Source: Agrypnia vestita
Taxonomy: Eukaryota > Arthropoda > Insecta > Trichoptera > Phryganeidae
DNA length: 64,000 nucleotides
Assembly (NCBI GenBank): GCA_016648135.1
Contig: JADDOH010002126.1
Span: forward strand, 1 to 64,000
Direction: 5' to 3'
Within the stretch, counting starts at the first letter, position 1, and each line of letters begins with the position of its first letter. The position numbers and the translations under genes were made by a program. Below, in pieces: positions 22,270 to 33,480 of the stretch. The notes beneath the pieces are model-generated. The model was not told where the DNA came from and ran no database searches. It saw nothing but the letters and a program-made list of their open reading frames with translations.

Positions 22270-23475
22270 CGAAATGCGTCAATATTATCGTATTTATAAT
22301 AATGAATACAGATTATCATACACCACGTACGACGATGGTACACAACTCGTATTCGTATTAAAGCATGATACGGTAATCCCCGCAAATAACTATGATATAG
22401 AATTACCAATTTGTGTAACATATAATACAAAATTAACAAATTTTGCCGTTAATGTATATAATCTACTTTTAATAAGCCTTTCACATTAATTTCTTTATCA
22501 TCTGCGCACAGTGTTCATGCGGAGGCTTAAATAAAATGATACAATATTCATACAAAATGTCGTAAAATTTTCATACAAATTGTCAATCAATTTTAACTTG
22601 CTACATCGATTATAGATATTAAAAGAGTTGTATGAGTAAAAAGGAATTTGAAAAAGCCTTCCATAAAAAGACAAAGCTTACGTGCTCCAATCGACATAAT
22701 CGATACATTTCATCGGCGTACGTAACTGCATATGAATGAATGGGAATGTAGTGTTCGAATCGTAAATAAATCCATCACGAACGGATATCGTCCAATTGAA
22801 ATTGATTGAAAACTTGAAATCATATTTACACAGGCATATGAAAGGTTATTCAATAGAAATGATATTATTTTAAATTTTCATAGCAGGTGCAGTTTTTATT
22901 TAATTTCTGATTTTTATTTATTCACTTATAATGAAAACTCTGACAATCTATGGTTAAGTACACGCATGCACCTATCGCACAATGCTTCGAACTAATAATG
23001 TGCTTGCTATTCGGCGAATCATCGCAGAAATTAAAAAAGAATTTACTTTTTACGATACTAAGACACCAACCAACCACCAAATATGTAATCTTCCTTTAAC
23101 AGTTAGAAAAATAACAAATCAAATAAATTGATAATTGAAACCAAAAAACGTGTATACAGACACCTACAAGACACATAAAATGATCATGAAACTATTAGGG
23201 AACTCACACCATATCTGCATCTTCCACAAAACAGAATTTCAATGCTACTACTAGTTCTTACTAAATATATATTTTTTTGTATTGAATCAATGTTTTAAAT
23301 TCAATTTTATTTTGAATCACTTAGATTAATGCGTATTTATAGTTTATATCTGCAAATTTACATAATTTATCACTAATTCATTCTTCTCTTAACACGAGTC
23401 TCTGACTCTCATTGAAATAATAGAAAATATGTTTCTTTATTTTAAATATTTTATTGTGACACTTTATGAAATAAG
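22270..23475. other. No gene recognised
   Basis: AT-rich. Short frames here are not recognised. Confidence 0.45.
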
Positions 23476-23997
23476 CTAGCTGTGCTCGCAGCTTCGCCCG
23501 TGTAGAATTCAGTTTGAGACTACATATAAGAATATCAGTAATTAATCAACATAATCTAAACTACTCGTCCAAATAATGTTGTGTAAAAGGCAATTTTTAT
23601 CTACATAAAATATCTCTAATGAAAAGTAAATTTATTTTAAATATATATTTTATTCATATCTTATCAATTTGTGAATTAACAATAGATGTATGTCCATATA
23701 TTAAATATAGATATATGTCCTTGCGGACTTTTTGTTGAACTTTTTAAGCTCTACAAGCATTTATATATCTTTTTACCGTTAAGGCAGCATTCGTTTCATC
23801 GATTTAGGTTGCAAAATTGGTCTCCATGAGAATAACTCTTAATTTAATGGGATAATATATAGGGATATAGCATTTGTCCACTCTGCAAGTCTATTCTAAG
23901 TAATGGTGAAAGAATTTTTGAAATCAGGTGAATAGTTTCGGAGATTAACTTCTACATCTAAATTTACAAACTTTACCTCTTTATAATATTAGTATAC
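23476..23997 (-). mobile_element. Helitron-like non-autonomous element
   Basis: On minus it starts TATACTAATATTATAAAGAG, continues AATCTCCGAAACTATTCACC, and ends with GGGCGAAGCTGCGAGCA and CTAG (23476-23479). This start and end layout is that of widespread lepidopteran Helitron-like repeats. The terminal CTAG is followed by C rather than T, so that boundary is slightly degraded. No Rep/helicase is encoded. Confidence 0.7.
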
Positions 23998-24489
23998 ATA
24001 ACAACTAAATAAATATAAAAATAGTAATAATTTTCAGCCCTACGAGAATGTACATATTTTATTTAAATTTATAAAATATAATTTTATAGTTCATAGCAGA
24101 CTGTGTATGTTTTAATGAGCTGGTGAGGCCGGTTGTAATATTTTAGCAGCAGAATGAAGTAATTAGAGAGTTTCTCACAAATGCACTACGCCTTACGTCT
24201 ACGTTTTCGCTCTCCTGACTGTTACGTTAGAAGGAAGTAACATGATCAGGCATCAACTCTTCAAATATCAAATAAAATAGGCAAGTTACAATGCATTCTA
24301 CCGGGAAAATTTATATAAATCTTACACGTATAAAAATTTCAATACCGTCCAATAATATAATTTCTAATATATATATATTTGATAATTAGATACCCTTTTG
24401 CACTTAAAAAAACGACGCTTAATGGATGACCATTTAACCACATGAGAATTACCTACAATACATTGGATAAATTTACTTTTGTATATTTT
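23998..24489. other. No gene recognised
   Basis: AT-rich. Nothing assignable. Confidence 0.5.
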
Positions 24490-24735
24490 ATTTTATTATT
24501 ACAACAGGTTATTATTAACCTTAATAGACGGTTCCAGAGAGACATATAGTAAAAAGTATAAATATTTTTTGAACATTTTGAATATAATGTGATTACAAAA
24601 TACACTTTTTGTGATAAATTAATTATAAATAATGTCTTATTGTTGATAGAGTAAATTGAAAATAATATTCAAAACAAAATAAAGACTGACGCAAATTAAT
24701 AAATTACAATTTAGAAATAAATTCTAGATCAGCAA
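24490..24735 (+). repeat. Family D retroposon-like tail
   Basis: ACAGGTTATTATTAACC, AATACACTTTTTGTGATAAA and ATTACAATTTAGAAATAAAT align with 20800-21030. Confidence 0.55.
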
Positions 24736-25837
24736 GTTTAACGAGTGCTCGGGTGCCAAGGACAACACCGTGTCTCTACGACGAGCATGTACTATGTATT
24801 ACATGCTCAAGCAAGTTTATCAATAAACATGTTAAAAGTTTACCTATGTTCCATTATTAATTTGGTTTCTTCACGCACACCATGCACCAACATACCTGAA
24901 ACAAAAAAGGAGACATTAAAATGAATTCACAATTAATTAATATTTGCGATCCAACAAAAAAGGGAAATATGCCAAAATGATATCAGATCTTGTTTTACAG
25001 GGACAATGAAGGACTTGGGTAGTAATGAAATGGACAAAAGAAATTATATATGTACGAGTAGGTTCCTTTCAATAGTTCAGTGTCTTGTTGAGAGGAGGGT
25101 TTATGATTTTTAATGGTCTAGAATTATAAGAAAATATATTATCAATAGAAATATAGATATGGGAATAATAGTCAATAACTCAAATTAATAGTAATTTAAA
25201 TACAAATTTAAAGTACATTGCGAATATAGAAATGTAACGCATGAACATTTTTGTAATTATAAAATAAAATAAACCAAATGTCTTTTAAATTAAATACCGA
25301 AATCGTATGAAAAAATAGAAGCGAGATGTACAAATTAATTTATGTAAAACAATTCTGGTAAAAGTTTCTGCAAGTCAAATAATGTTTGAATTATTTATTT
25401 GCCTTGCATATAAATGAATGAATTTATAAAATTCAATACAAAAATTAATGATGGTTCAAAGTTTTCCAGAAAGTAAGACAGAAATATTGAAAAAAAAATG
25501 TTAAGTTTGAAGTTGCTTAAGCAATCATAACTATTGCTTCAACATTGTCGATTCATTAGTTAAGCATAAATCTATCTCTAAAGCAAAGAAAGTTCTAGGC
25601 TAGTTCTTTTACATCTTGTATATAATTACTAAAATTCATAATCTTCTTCTTTTGTTTTTCATATACCTATATAGTTTGTTATACTGACATCCGATAAGCT
25701 GTTTGAATTCCAAAATAAAACAAAATAAATCAATAGTAATCCCTCAACAAGCACGAGAGTTAGTCTCTTTTTGGAGAGGTACAAAATTTATGAATTAATT
25801 AATGTTTTAATAGACTTGAATAAAATAAAACGTTATC
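24736..25837. other. No gene; possible family C remnant
   Basis: 25420-25640 shows blocks of a decayed family C copy (AGACAGAAATATTGAAAAAA, GGCTAGTTCTTTTACATC). The remainder is AT-rich with nothing assignable. Confidence 0.35.
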
Positions 25838-26230
25838 TATACTAATGTACAAAGAGGTAACGTTTGTAAGTTTGGATGTAGGAGGTAATCTCCGAAACTA
25901 ATCATCCTATTTAAAAAATTATTTCATCAATATTTAGAATGGACTCTCAGGGTGGACATAGACTACATATTATCCCGTTAAAATAAAAGGGCTTTTTGTG
26001 ATGACTTATTTTACAACTCAAGTCGACGAAAAAATGGTCGAGCGATGCGTTTTTTACGAACGCTGCCTTAACGGTAAGAGATATTTAAATACTTTCTTTA
26101 GAGAAGTTGTAGAACTCAAAAAGTTCTATAAAAAAATGACAAATCTATATGTTAAGGTTAATACACAAAGTGATAAAATATGACTTAATGTTACTAAAAA
26201 TTTACGCGCGCGAAGCCGCGGACAAAATAA
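25838..26230 (+). mobile_element. Helitron-like non-autonomous element
   Basis: Starts TATACTAATG, carries AATCTCCGAAACTAATCATC, and ends with GCGCGCGAAGCCGCGGAC, matching the element at 23476. The final CTAG is lost. The 61-codon frame at 25998-26183 is part of this repeat and has a decayed counterpart in the other copy, so it is not a separate gene. Confidence 0.7.
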
Positions 26231-26659
26231 TATAATAAAAAAATAAAAATAGCCATTTAAAGCGGCATACTTTCATTATAATCGCTACCCTTTTGGCGTA
26301 TAAACATACGCGAAACAAACGTTTTGAAAGCCTTGGAAATGCGTGACACATTGCCTGCTTCGTGAAAATTTTCTCCAATGTGAAATATTGCCAAAATGTC
26401 AAATAATATAAGAATTACGGGCAAACTCGACGGCCGCGTGACATCCATATTAAGTGTGGAAAATGAAGAGCCGGGATTTTTTTTCAAAACTTGCGATCAA
26501 AGAATAGTGTCAGCCCTCGGGGCTGTTTATTACGCAATAAGCGTTCCAGAACGCCATTCCGAATAGCACGACTCCAAGACACACAGAGAATGAAATAGTA
26601 ACATTATTATTTACTGGCGCATGTACGGAGGGTGCCAAAAATAAATGCACACTTAACAG
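26231..26659. other. No gene; GC-richer single-copy patch
   Basis: 26420-26640 is GC-richer (CAGCCCTCGGGGCTG, GCGTTCCAGAACGCC) and does not match other parts of the window. The short minus frames over it are not recognised. Confidence 0.35.
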
Positions 26660-26880
26660 AATAATAAAAAAATTAACCCATAAAAATCAAATTTTTATTA
26701 TGCTCATTTCTCATTGAAACAGGTTTCGCGCCTACTCCACGCGTCGGGCTCGAAAATTAAACAATAGATAAATCGTTAAAATTTCGAATAATCCAAAATT
26801 ATACTATAATTATTACTTTTTTTTAAACGAACAAACGTCGCCACGTGACAGAGTTTCAAACGGATCAAACGTAACCCCAC
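26660..26880 (+). repeat. Family A repeat, diverged
   Basis: AACCCATAAAAATCAAATTT, CACGCGTCGGGCTCGA and AAAATTATACTATAATTATT follow the family A order, with a truncated right end. Confidence 0.55.
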
Positions 26881-27991
26881 GATTCTCATGTTCCAACTAA
26901 AATTACATGAAATAAGTACTAAGCTGTATTCAAAGCTTATAGAAAAATATTATTTCATATGCACTTATTAATTTCTTCTCCCATAGCGACTTGATGTAAA
27001 ATTATGGCAAAATTGTCATTTTCGCGTTGGACTCGTATTTATTTCATTCTCACTCGCTCTGTCAAATAGAAACTGAAAGAAACAATCGACGACGTATACC
27101 TACACATACATCTCGTTTATTTTTTATTTTTATTCTCGTTTATTAAGTGTTGGGATAACAATCTTGAGATCCCCAATATTGACAACAGACCAGATGACTT
27201 ACTATTAAAGTCGTAAGTACCTACGTGCATGAGCTTTATGTAAATTTTGGAAAAAAAATTCTTATAAAAGAATATATGTATGATTTATAAAAATCTGAAT
27301 AAAATTATAATATTGTAACGAAGTGCTAAAAATAATTTACACACTGTCCGAATTCCTCGTAACATGTCATAACACTATCAAACTTTTGTTTGTTTTAAAA
27401 TAAGCATAAATATTGTATTTGCATGCAATCCAAAACATACGTATGTTTCAGTTTAAAAAATATGTAGAAAATTTGATCAATTTTTATCTTTGGACTTTTT
27501 CCGAAATTGAATTGAATTACTGCAAAGATGTATATATAACCATGTGTGGTGTGTGTAGACCAATATATAGAAATGTGTAAAAAATACATTATCTACTACC
27601 TCTGCAAGGACGTCGCGAAATAGCCGACTTATTTTTTTTGCTAAAAATAGGCTCAGGCTCAAAAGGTTGTCCTGAATCATTATGATCCAAGCTATTTATT
27701 AATGTTCTTCCTAAAGTTCTTTTAACCAACCTTGTTTTTACAATAAACTAAAAGCAAAACTCATATTTGTGTTGAACTTGCAACAAATTTAAACCCCTTT
27801 AAATAAAATTGCGGGGTGCGGTTATCATTCTAGTGGCACAAGACCATTTTTAAGTTGTGGTTTATATTTGAGAATATTGTTTACGTACAAAGACAGTAAA
27901 GAAGTAGTCTGCGAGAGAGCTTACAAAATTCCCGACAGTTGCAGATATTTGTGACAAGTTTAGAACCCATATTACCCTGTGTAAAGTTCAC
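26881..27991. other. No gene recognised
   Basis: AT-rich. Minus frames at 27395-27680 are not recognised. Confidence 0.4.
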
Positions 27992-28258
27992 ATGGCAAGA
28001 TCCGGGAGTTTACTGCGTGCTCTTTTTAACCAAGCCGGACACTTATCTATGGGGACCTTAATTAATTTTGTGTGGTATATAAAATTGGCCACAATTCCCG
28101 TACTTGGAATATTAAAATCGGCATACATGGCGTGGCAACTTTATTCTCGGTCTCTCGATCATATTTTTGGATCACACAAAAATTGCATCGGCATTGTCGT
28201 ACACGGCAATTTAAACTGGCATTCAGCCTTAGACATAGCTAAGATTCAGTCGAAATAG
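27992..28258 (+). CDS. Unrecognised 88-residue ORF
   Basis: Begins with ATG and codes for MARSGSLLRALFNQAGHLSM..., with a moderately hydrophobic middle (residues about 21-45). Codon use is less AT-biased than the surroundings. I do not recognise a family. Sequence downstream to about 28480 has similar composition but contains stops, so this could be a fragment of a decayed transposon gene or host gene. Confidence 0.25.
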   Translation: MARSGSLLRALFNQAGHLSMGTLINFVWYIKLATIPVLGILKSAYMAWQLYSRSLDHIFGSHKNCIGIVVHGNLNWHSALDIAKIQSK

Positions 28259-28664
28259 TCAGTCTTAGAGAAATTGCTGAAATTAATTGAAAAGATGAAA
28301 TGAATTCAGATGGCAGCCCGTGCGTGAGTTCCGTGAAGTTTGGAAAATGGTTCCTAAAGAATCCAAACCCTGAGAGTAGCGATGGTCACAACAGATCAAG
28401 AAAAATGGGAAACTCACCAATGTATACTACCACACCCTATCGAAATAGCAGAACACCATGGATATAATGTAAGAGATGGAAAATCCACCCCGAGCATATC
28501 AATTTACACATAAATCAAAATGGCAATCTCGCTGGATTTTTAAGCGAACGTTGTTCGAGCTAACTGACCTAAATTAACTAAATTTTTGTAAACTAACGTT
28601 ATTTATTGTAAAGAACTCCTTTTTAATTTTTAAAAATTAAAATGTCAAACGCAATTTTTAGAGT

Positions 28665-28998
28665 TCAATATTTTTTATCCAAAAGTTCATCAGTTGATAG
28701 TGGCATAATCTGCAAAAACGATCGTCCTGTTTTAGATAAAAAATATAAAGTAATAAAAAATGCCTGCACTCCCGTATTTACTACATTGATTTTGTTATAA
28801 ATGTTAATATCTAAAATAGGTTTTAGTTTTATTGAAGCAGGTAACCATTTTTTGGCTTCCCTCTGTATACACTTCTGGTGTAGGTTTACAATACACACCC
28901 CCGGATATTTTTTATCTACTATTATTTCTATCCGTCTTTGCTCATCTTTCATCATTTCCATAATTCGTTTAGACTTAGCGAAAGTCGACGCAAGCCTG
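28665..28998 (-). pseudogene. Possible NSUN2-like RNA methyltransferase fragment
   Basis: The open frame runs from a stop near 28999 to 28665; the ATG is internal. The segment NKINVVNTGVQAF, then LSKTG followed by FLQIMPL, resembles from memory the C-terminal NSUN2 region with VINTGVK and RLAQEG. NSUN2 makes 5-methylcytosine in tRNA. The AG at FLQ|IMPL could be a splice acceptor (TTTTTGCAG). The catalytic domain is absent, so this is a fragment, either an isolated exon or a retrocopy remnant. The resemblance is short; another identity is quite possible. Confidence 0.3.
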
Positions 28999-29303
28999 AA
29001 CTAGTTTTACGATCCCGGTTTTCAAAGAAGTGGGTCGATTTAGCTAGCTCGCTGTTGATAGAAATCATATAAGTGATGGACGTACTTGCGCTATGAACAC
29101 TATTGTTCATACAATAATACTTTTTTACTGATTAAAGTAAGCCCTCGATTTAATAGACTTCTTCTTAAGTGGAGAAGAAAAGCAAAGGCAGCAATATTAA
29201 AAAAATGTATAATGCAGTCACCGAGGATTACTAATTTTGAGTGTACTGAATTATAGAAAATATATTAAAAAATGATAGCGTTGTTTACTTTAACTATTTG
29301 TTC

Positions 29304-29354
29304 ATAACGATTAGAACGTTTTCGATGCTAAAGCATCATCTTCAGTGATGTTAC
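29304..29354 (-). ncRNA. Hammerhead ribozyme motif, canonical core
   Basis: On minus: GTAAC and ATCA (stem I), core CTGAAGA, stem II GATGC/GCATC with a 4-nt loop, GAAA, palindromic ACGT (stem III), UC (UUC triplet), then TAAT and GTTAT, which pair back to stem I in two blocks with an internal loop. All core bases fit the hammerhead consensus. Confidence 0.65.
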
Positions 29355-29589
29355 TGCAATGAATTATAATAGTAATGAATAATAGATTTTATGTATCTAT
29401 CCCTTCCAAAATCATGATTCCTATAAATTTATAGGCTATATTTCCTATAAAATCCCGAATTTAGTACATTCTTAATCTCCTTGATGACTGCATTCAAATC
29501 TTATTGGATGTTTATTTTTAGCGAAATTAAAAATAAATTAAATTATAATAATTATTATTATTAATTTTTTTTTTTTTAAATCTTATTAT

Positions 29590-29770
29590 CAGTGAAATTT
29601 CAAATAAATTAAATTTTAATAAATATTATTATTAAGTTCTGCGGGTTAACTATTTTAAGTGTGACAGCTGTTTCGGCTTGCAAGGCCATTATCAGACTGT
29701 TTCATTTCTAATTTCACTAAAAATAAATATGGATTTTTACAAATTGAACACAAAAACCATAAATAAATAA
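29590..29770 (-). repeat. Penelope-type terminal repeat fragment
   Basis: Matches the terminal sequence downstream of the Penelope-like ORF at 58829. The minus strand has CTGATAA, a GGC/GCC hairpin, GAAA and palindromic CAGCTG followed by TC (29656-29700). Core base G8 is A, so this hammerhead-like motif is probably inactive. The 29705-29770 part is inverted relative to the rest. Confidence 0.55.
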
Positions 29771-29810
29771 ATTTTTGGATCTTGCTGCCTTTGCTTTTAT
29801 ACCCCACATA

Positions 29811-30189
29811 TGTGATAATTGTTAATTTAAAAATATTTTAAAGCGAAATTTGCTTATAACTACAGGCAATTTTTTGCTATTAATTCTGTTATTTTACAAA
29901 TTTTAGTGATAAGCATGAAAAGATTCTAGTAATTTCGCCGACATAAATTAACAAGTATTATATATCTATAGCAATGAGGATCTATTCTCATTCAGTTGAC
30001 TAAACAACGAGTACAAAGCGTGTTTGTTACCTGAGATCAAGCGATTCCAAAATCGCTCATACATAACATAAGGTATTATTTATAAACTAGGGAGGTTTTA
30101 ATACAAGAAATTAATTATACTGTGTATTTTGAATAATTTGATGTGGATACAGCGTGAATATGGATATGGCGAAACTACATTACCGTACT
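29811..30189. other. No gene recognised
   Basis: AT-rich. Nothing assignable. Confidence 0.5.
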
Positions 30190-30460
30190 TAATATTACTG
30201 TTTTCTTGTGAACAAATCATCGTTTATATATATTCTTAATTTCTATTGTTCATTTATTTTATATTGTTTTACATTGTTACATTTATATTGTTACATTTCA
30301 TATTGTTCATTTATGTTTAATATATTTTATTTATATTAATATTTTTCAATTATTTACTGTAAAAACTGTTTTATTTTAGATATATACAAATCCTTTTAAT
30401 TTTCTTGTACTGTAAAAGCCCACTAGGGCATTGAATAATAAATAAATAAATAAAAATATA
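30190..30460 (+). repeat. Family F LINE-like 3' tail
   Basis: The end TTTCTTGTACTGTAAAAGCC then CACTAGGGCATTGAATAATA and a TAAA-repeat tail matches 36540-36740. Non-coding 3' region of a 5'-truncated retroposon. Confidence 0.65.
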
Positions 30461-30539
30461 GAGACATTTGGCCCAATGTTCGATACTTTTTAAAAAAATA
30501 AAGGTAAAATATATATTTGGTAGACGCGAAAACTGATAA

Positions 30540-30700
30540 AATAATAATTTTAGATTTTTAGAAATTTTTTATCCCTTTCGTAGGGTCGCATCCCAACGAG
30601 CCCAACACATAGGTTAAGCGCCAAACCAGTTACCACTAGTAAATGAGAAAGGAAGTATAACAAAAACTTGGTTTTTATGGGTTACTTTTTCATATTTTTC
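30540..30700 (-). repeat. Family A fragment
   Basis: CCAGTTACCACTAGTAAATG and TTTCGTAGGGTCGC are the reverse complement of the family A left part. Confidence 0.6.
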
Positions 30701-31599
30701 TAAATAAATATATATTAGATAATACTATTATCTCGATATTTTACAAAACACTATTTACGATTGTACCTTTATCTGACAATCTGTTGTGTATACATGTCAT
30801 TCGGCTTCGATGCCAATACTTCTTACTTTTAATGTATCCTATTTCAATCGTTATATCTTATTTTCAAAAGAAAAATAATTAAAAATTAAAATGAAAATAT
30901 TTTCGACCCATACCTTAGACAGCAATCTATCTGTAAATTATTGTGGACTGGCTCTGGTACCCAGAATAAAAAGCGACAAATTTTTTATTTAAGACTCTAT
31001 CAAATATAGGCCTGGTAGTTGCATCACTGGGTGGATGAAACTTTCGTAGAAGACAAACGATCGAGGAAGGAATTCGTAATGAAAATAAAAACATTAAAAT
31101 CAAGTGAATCCAACAAGATCAGTGATAAGTTTTGTTTATTGTGGAGACATAGAAGGGAGCCATTATCGAGCACAATAAACTGTAATGGCTTCTTCATGGA
31201 GGGTTCTGTACTGCCTCCAGCCGTTACGGCCTGGATATATTTCCTCCCTTGGCTGCATTCGCAATCCTCCATTTAAATCGTAAATGTCCTTCCTACCAAT
31301 TATGTACAGCTATTTAGTGTGCTTTATGCTGTGTTTTAGGGATGTCATCCTGGTTTAAAACGTAAAACATTCGACTGAAGGAAGCTTTGTTGCCGTTTAA
31401 AGCGAAAATAAAATTAAAGGATTGTGAGATATGCGGTCGAAATAGAAATCTATTGTTGTAAAATCCTTTATATTAAACTCAATGTATGTCGAAAAGGCAA
31501 AGATGCTATATGAAATAAAGAGTCAAACATAATAATTTCGTTGCCTGTCCGTCTGACTTTCTGTCAGTCAGTCAGTCAGTCCGTCCGTAACTTTGTGTG
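30701..31599. other. No gene; family C end and microsatellite
   Basis: 30890-30970 has a diverged family C end (TGTGGACTGGCTCTGG). Two fully overlapping frames on opposite strands at 31019-31276 are not recognised. A TCAG/TCCG tetranucleotide run lies at 31560-31590. Confidence 0.4.
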
Positions 31600-31760
31600 A
31601 CGTCCGGAGTTGGGGCTTGAACTCCGGGTCAGCAAACCCATATCAGCAGCTTAACGCATGTTGCTACCGCCCCCTCTCCACTAAAGACATTATAAATATA
31701 TACTGAGGCTTAGCAAAGACGCGAACTAATGTTCCGTCATTGTTGGCGGGTTACAGCTAG
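31600..31760. repeat. tRNA-like SINE piece joined to CTAG-ended tail
   Basis: Minus-strand 31680-31605 has an A-box-like TAGCAACATGCGTTAAGC and a B-box-like GAGTTCAAGCC. It adjoins, on plus, the tail that also occurs at 3483 (GGCTTAGCAAAGACGCGAAC ... ACAGCTAG|T). Confidence 0.45.
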
Positions 31761-33255
31761 TAAGTTATTAAAAACGAACATAACCCTATATAGCGACATG
31801 CACAATAGGTTATATACTGAGAACAAATTAATAGAGAACGGCATAGATTCCTGTACATAGCTGTTTACTACTACAATAGACTTTCTTGTGACATAAAGTA
31901 ACTAAATGGAAAGACTTGTGCTGGAGAGGGGACAGTCTGTTAACTAATTGAAGTGGTGATTTCAAGTTGTTTAAATAAAAAGTGTGCCAGAAATACCTGT
32001 ACACATGTATGAGACATGTGACATGTTCTTTCTCCAGAAGATGTTCCTTGTTAAAAAGTCGGTGAGGCAAAGAAAATTACGAGTTAATTTTTATATTAAA
32101 TTATAAGTATTTGTAATATAAATATATTTTTTTGTAACCTTTAATCACGGAATACGATTTGACAGGAGATGCGAGGACGACATGAACAAATTGATGATGA
32201 AAGTGATGACAGAAAGTCATGAAATTGATGATCAAAGTGATGCAGAGCATCAGATTTCGTGGCAAGTCATCAACATTGAAGGTTCCACGTTCAGACTGCT
32301 CTCGTTGACAGTAAAAAGAAGGAGAAAAATGTTTTGAATCCAAATAAGTTGGCAGGCACTGAATACGAAATGTGCGACAATCTGTAAAGAGGCAATGGAA
32401 GTCGATAAATATCTCCGGAACATAATAAAAATAAGCTCTGATTTATTGAGTGGATCGTAATAAGTAATAAATTATAAACGCACATTTTTATTCATGAACT
32501 GACTTATTTGATACAGTAAACGGCCATTATAAGTGTCGTTACAGATCGTGAGAAAGGAATCCACGGATACAGCAGTCACAAAAAACAACTCGTACTTTAT
32601 TGTGCGGAACGTTAACACCCAGGGAAAATGCGAAGGCCGTCGATAACAATAATATTTAATATTAATGATATAAGGGCGGGGAATTTTGTATACAATTTAT
32701 TTATAAAATATGTGTTTATGTATTTATTTATCAACGCCACAGTGGGCGTAATTTATAGTATATTATAAAGAACATGAATTTTTACATACCTAACATAAAA
32801 CGATAAAACTCGTTTTATAGTGATGAACCAAAAAATTTAAAAAACAATAAATAAATAAAAATTGAGTCCATTAAACTCTATTCAATTCTACTGGCATATT
32901 CTAAGTAATTCTTTAGTTCGGGTATCCTTCTACGACGAAAAATGTCAACGAATTTCGAGAACTTATTTCCATTGCGATGAATGCTTGTTATTTGCAATGC
33001 GATGCGTGAGTTTATTGTAGAATATATGCATTCAGCGAGTACACAAGTAACATTTGTCACGAAAACTGTGTTAAAAATACACACACAATGATGTAATTTT
33101 TTTAATTTCAAATTTTTTTGGTTGGTGTGTTGGTACATTTATCCTTGAAGTATTTCAACGTCGGTAGCCATATTAGATGCTTCTTTACTGTTGGCTGTCG
33201 AAAAGATTGCACGAGATTTAACATTTCTGGCCAAAAACAATTTCATTACATCTTC
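31761..33255. other. No gene recognised
   Basis: AT-rich. 32160-32340 is open on plus without an ATG at its start (CEDDMNKLMMKVMTESHEID...) and is faintly like a reverse-transcriptase linker, but I cannot support that. Other short frames are unrecognised. Confidence 0.35.
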
Positions 33256-33480
33256 TTATACATATTCTACATTCATATATCTTCTCATACATGTTCTGCG
33301 GTTGTTGAGGCTTTTAACAGAGCCATCCCCCAATACGTATAGAATCTGATCGTGCCAGGTCCTGCACGGACGCCCTCTATTCCTGTTGCCTTCAACACTC
33401 ACCCCATATATTTTCTTAACCATCCTTTCCTCACTCATACGTTCTATATGACCTAACCATTTCATTCTTTATTATATTTA
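33256..33480 (-). pseudogene. Non-LTR retrotransposon C-terminal fragment
   Basis: MKWLGHIERMSEERMVKKIY, then NRGRPCRTWHDQI and a CMRR motif, is the C-terminal tail typical of non-LTR reverse-transcriptase polyproteins (consensus roughly WxGHxxRM...GRGRPxxxW). The RT and endonuclease domains are absent, and the fragment ends at 33256 without a clear 3' tail. A dead insertion; the exact clade is unclear. Confidence 0.75.

Larger units (their letters stand above)
29175..29810. mobile_element. Family B element with nested insertions
   Basis: The left end AAGCAAAGGCAGCAATATT (29179) and the right end ATCTTGCTGCCTTTGCTTTT (29780) frame the block. Inner family B arms (GATTACTAATTT near 29226 and CCTATAAAATCCCGAATTTA near 29445) are split by a hammerhead-bearing segment at 29265-29375, and a Penelope-type terminal fragment lies at 29560-29770. 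Confidence 0.5.

Noticed and set aside
22092..22439. 115-codon minus frame
   Set aside because: Part of it is translation through the tRNA-Ser-like sequence (LCGRVVKTADYEIR), so it is not a protein.
25998..26183. 61-codon ORF starting MMTYFTTQVDEK
   Set aside because: Lies wholly within a Helitron-like non-coding repeat; the sibling copy at 23476 does not keep it open.
31561..31590. Possible CRISPR-like short repeats
   Set aside because: A plain tetranucleotide microsatellite without spacers; the window is eukaryotic.
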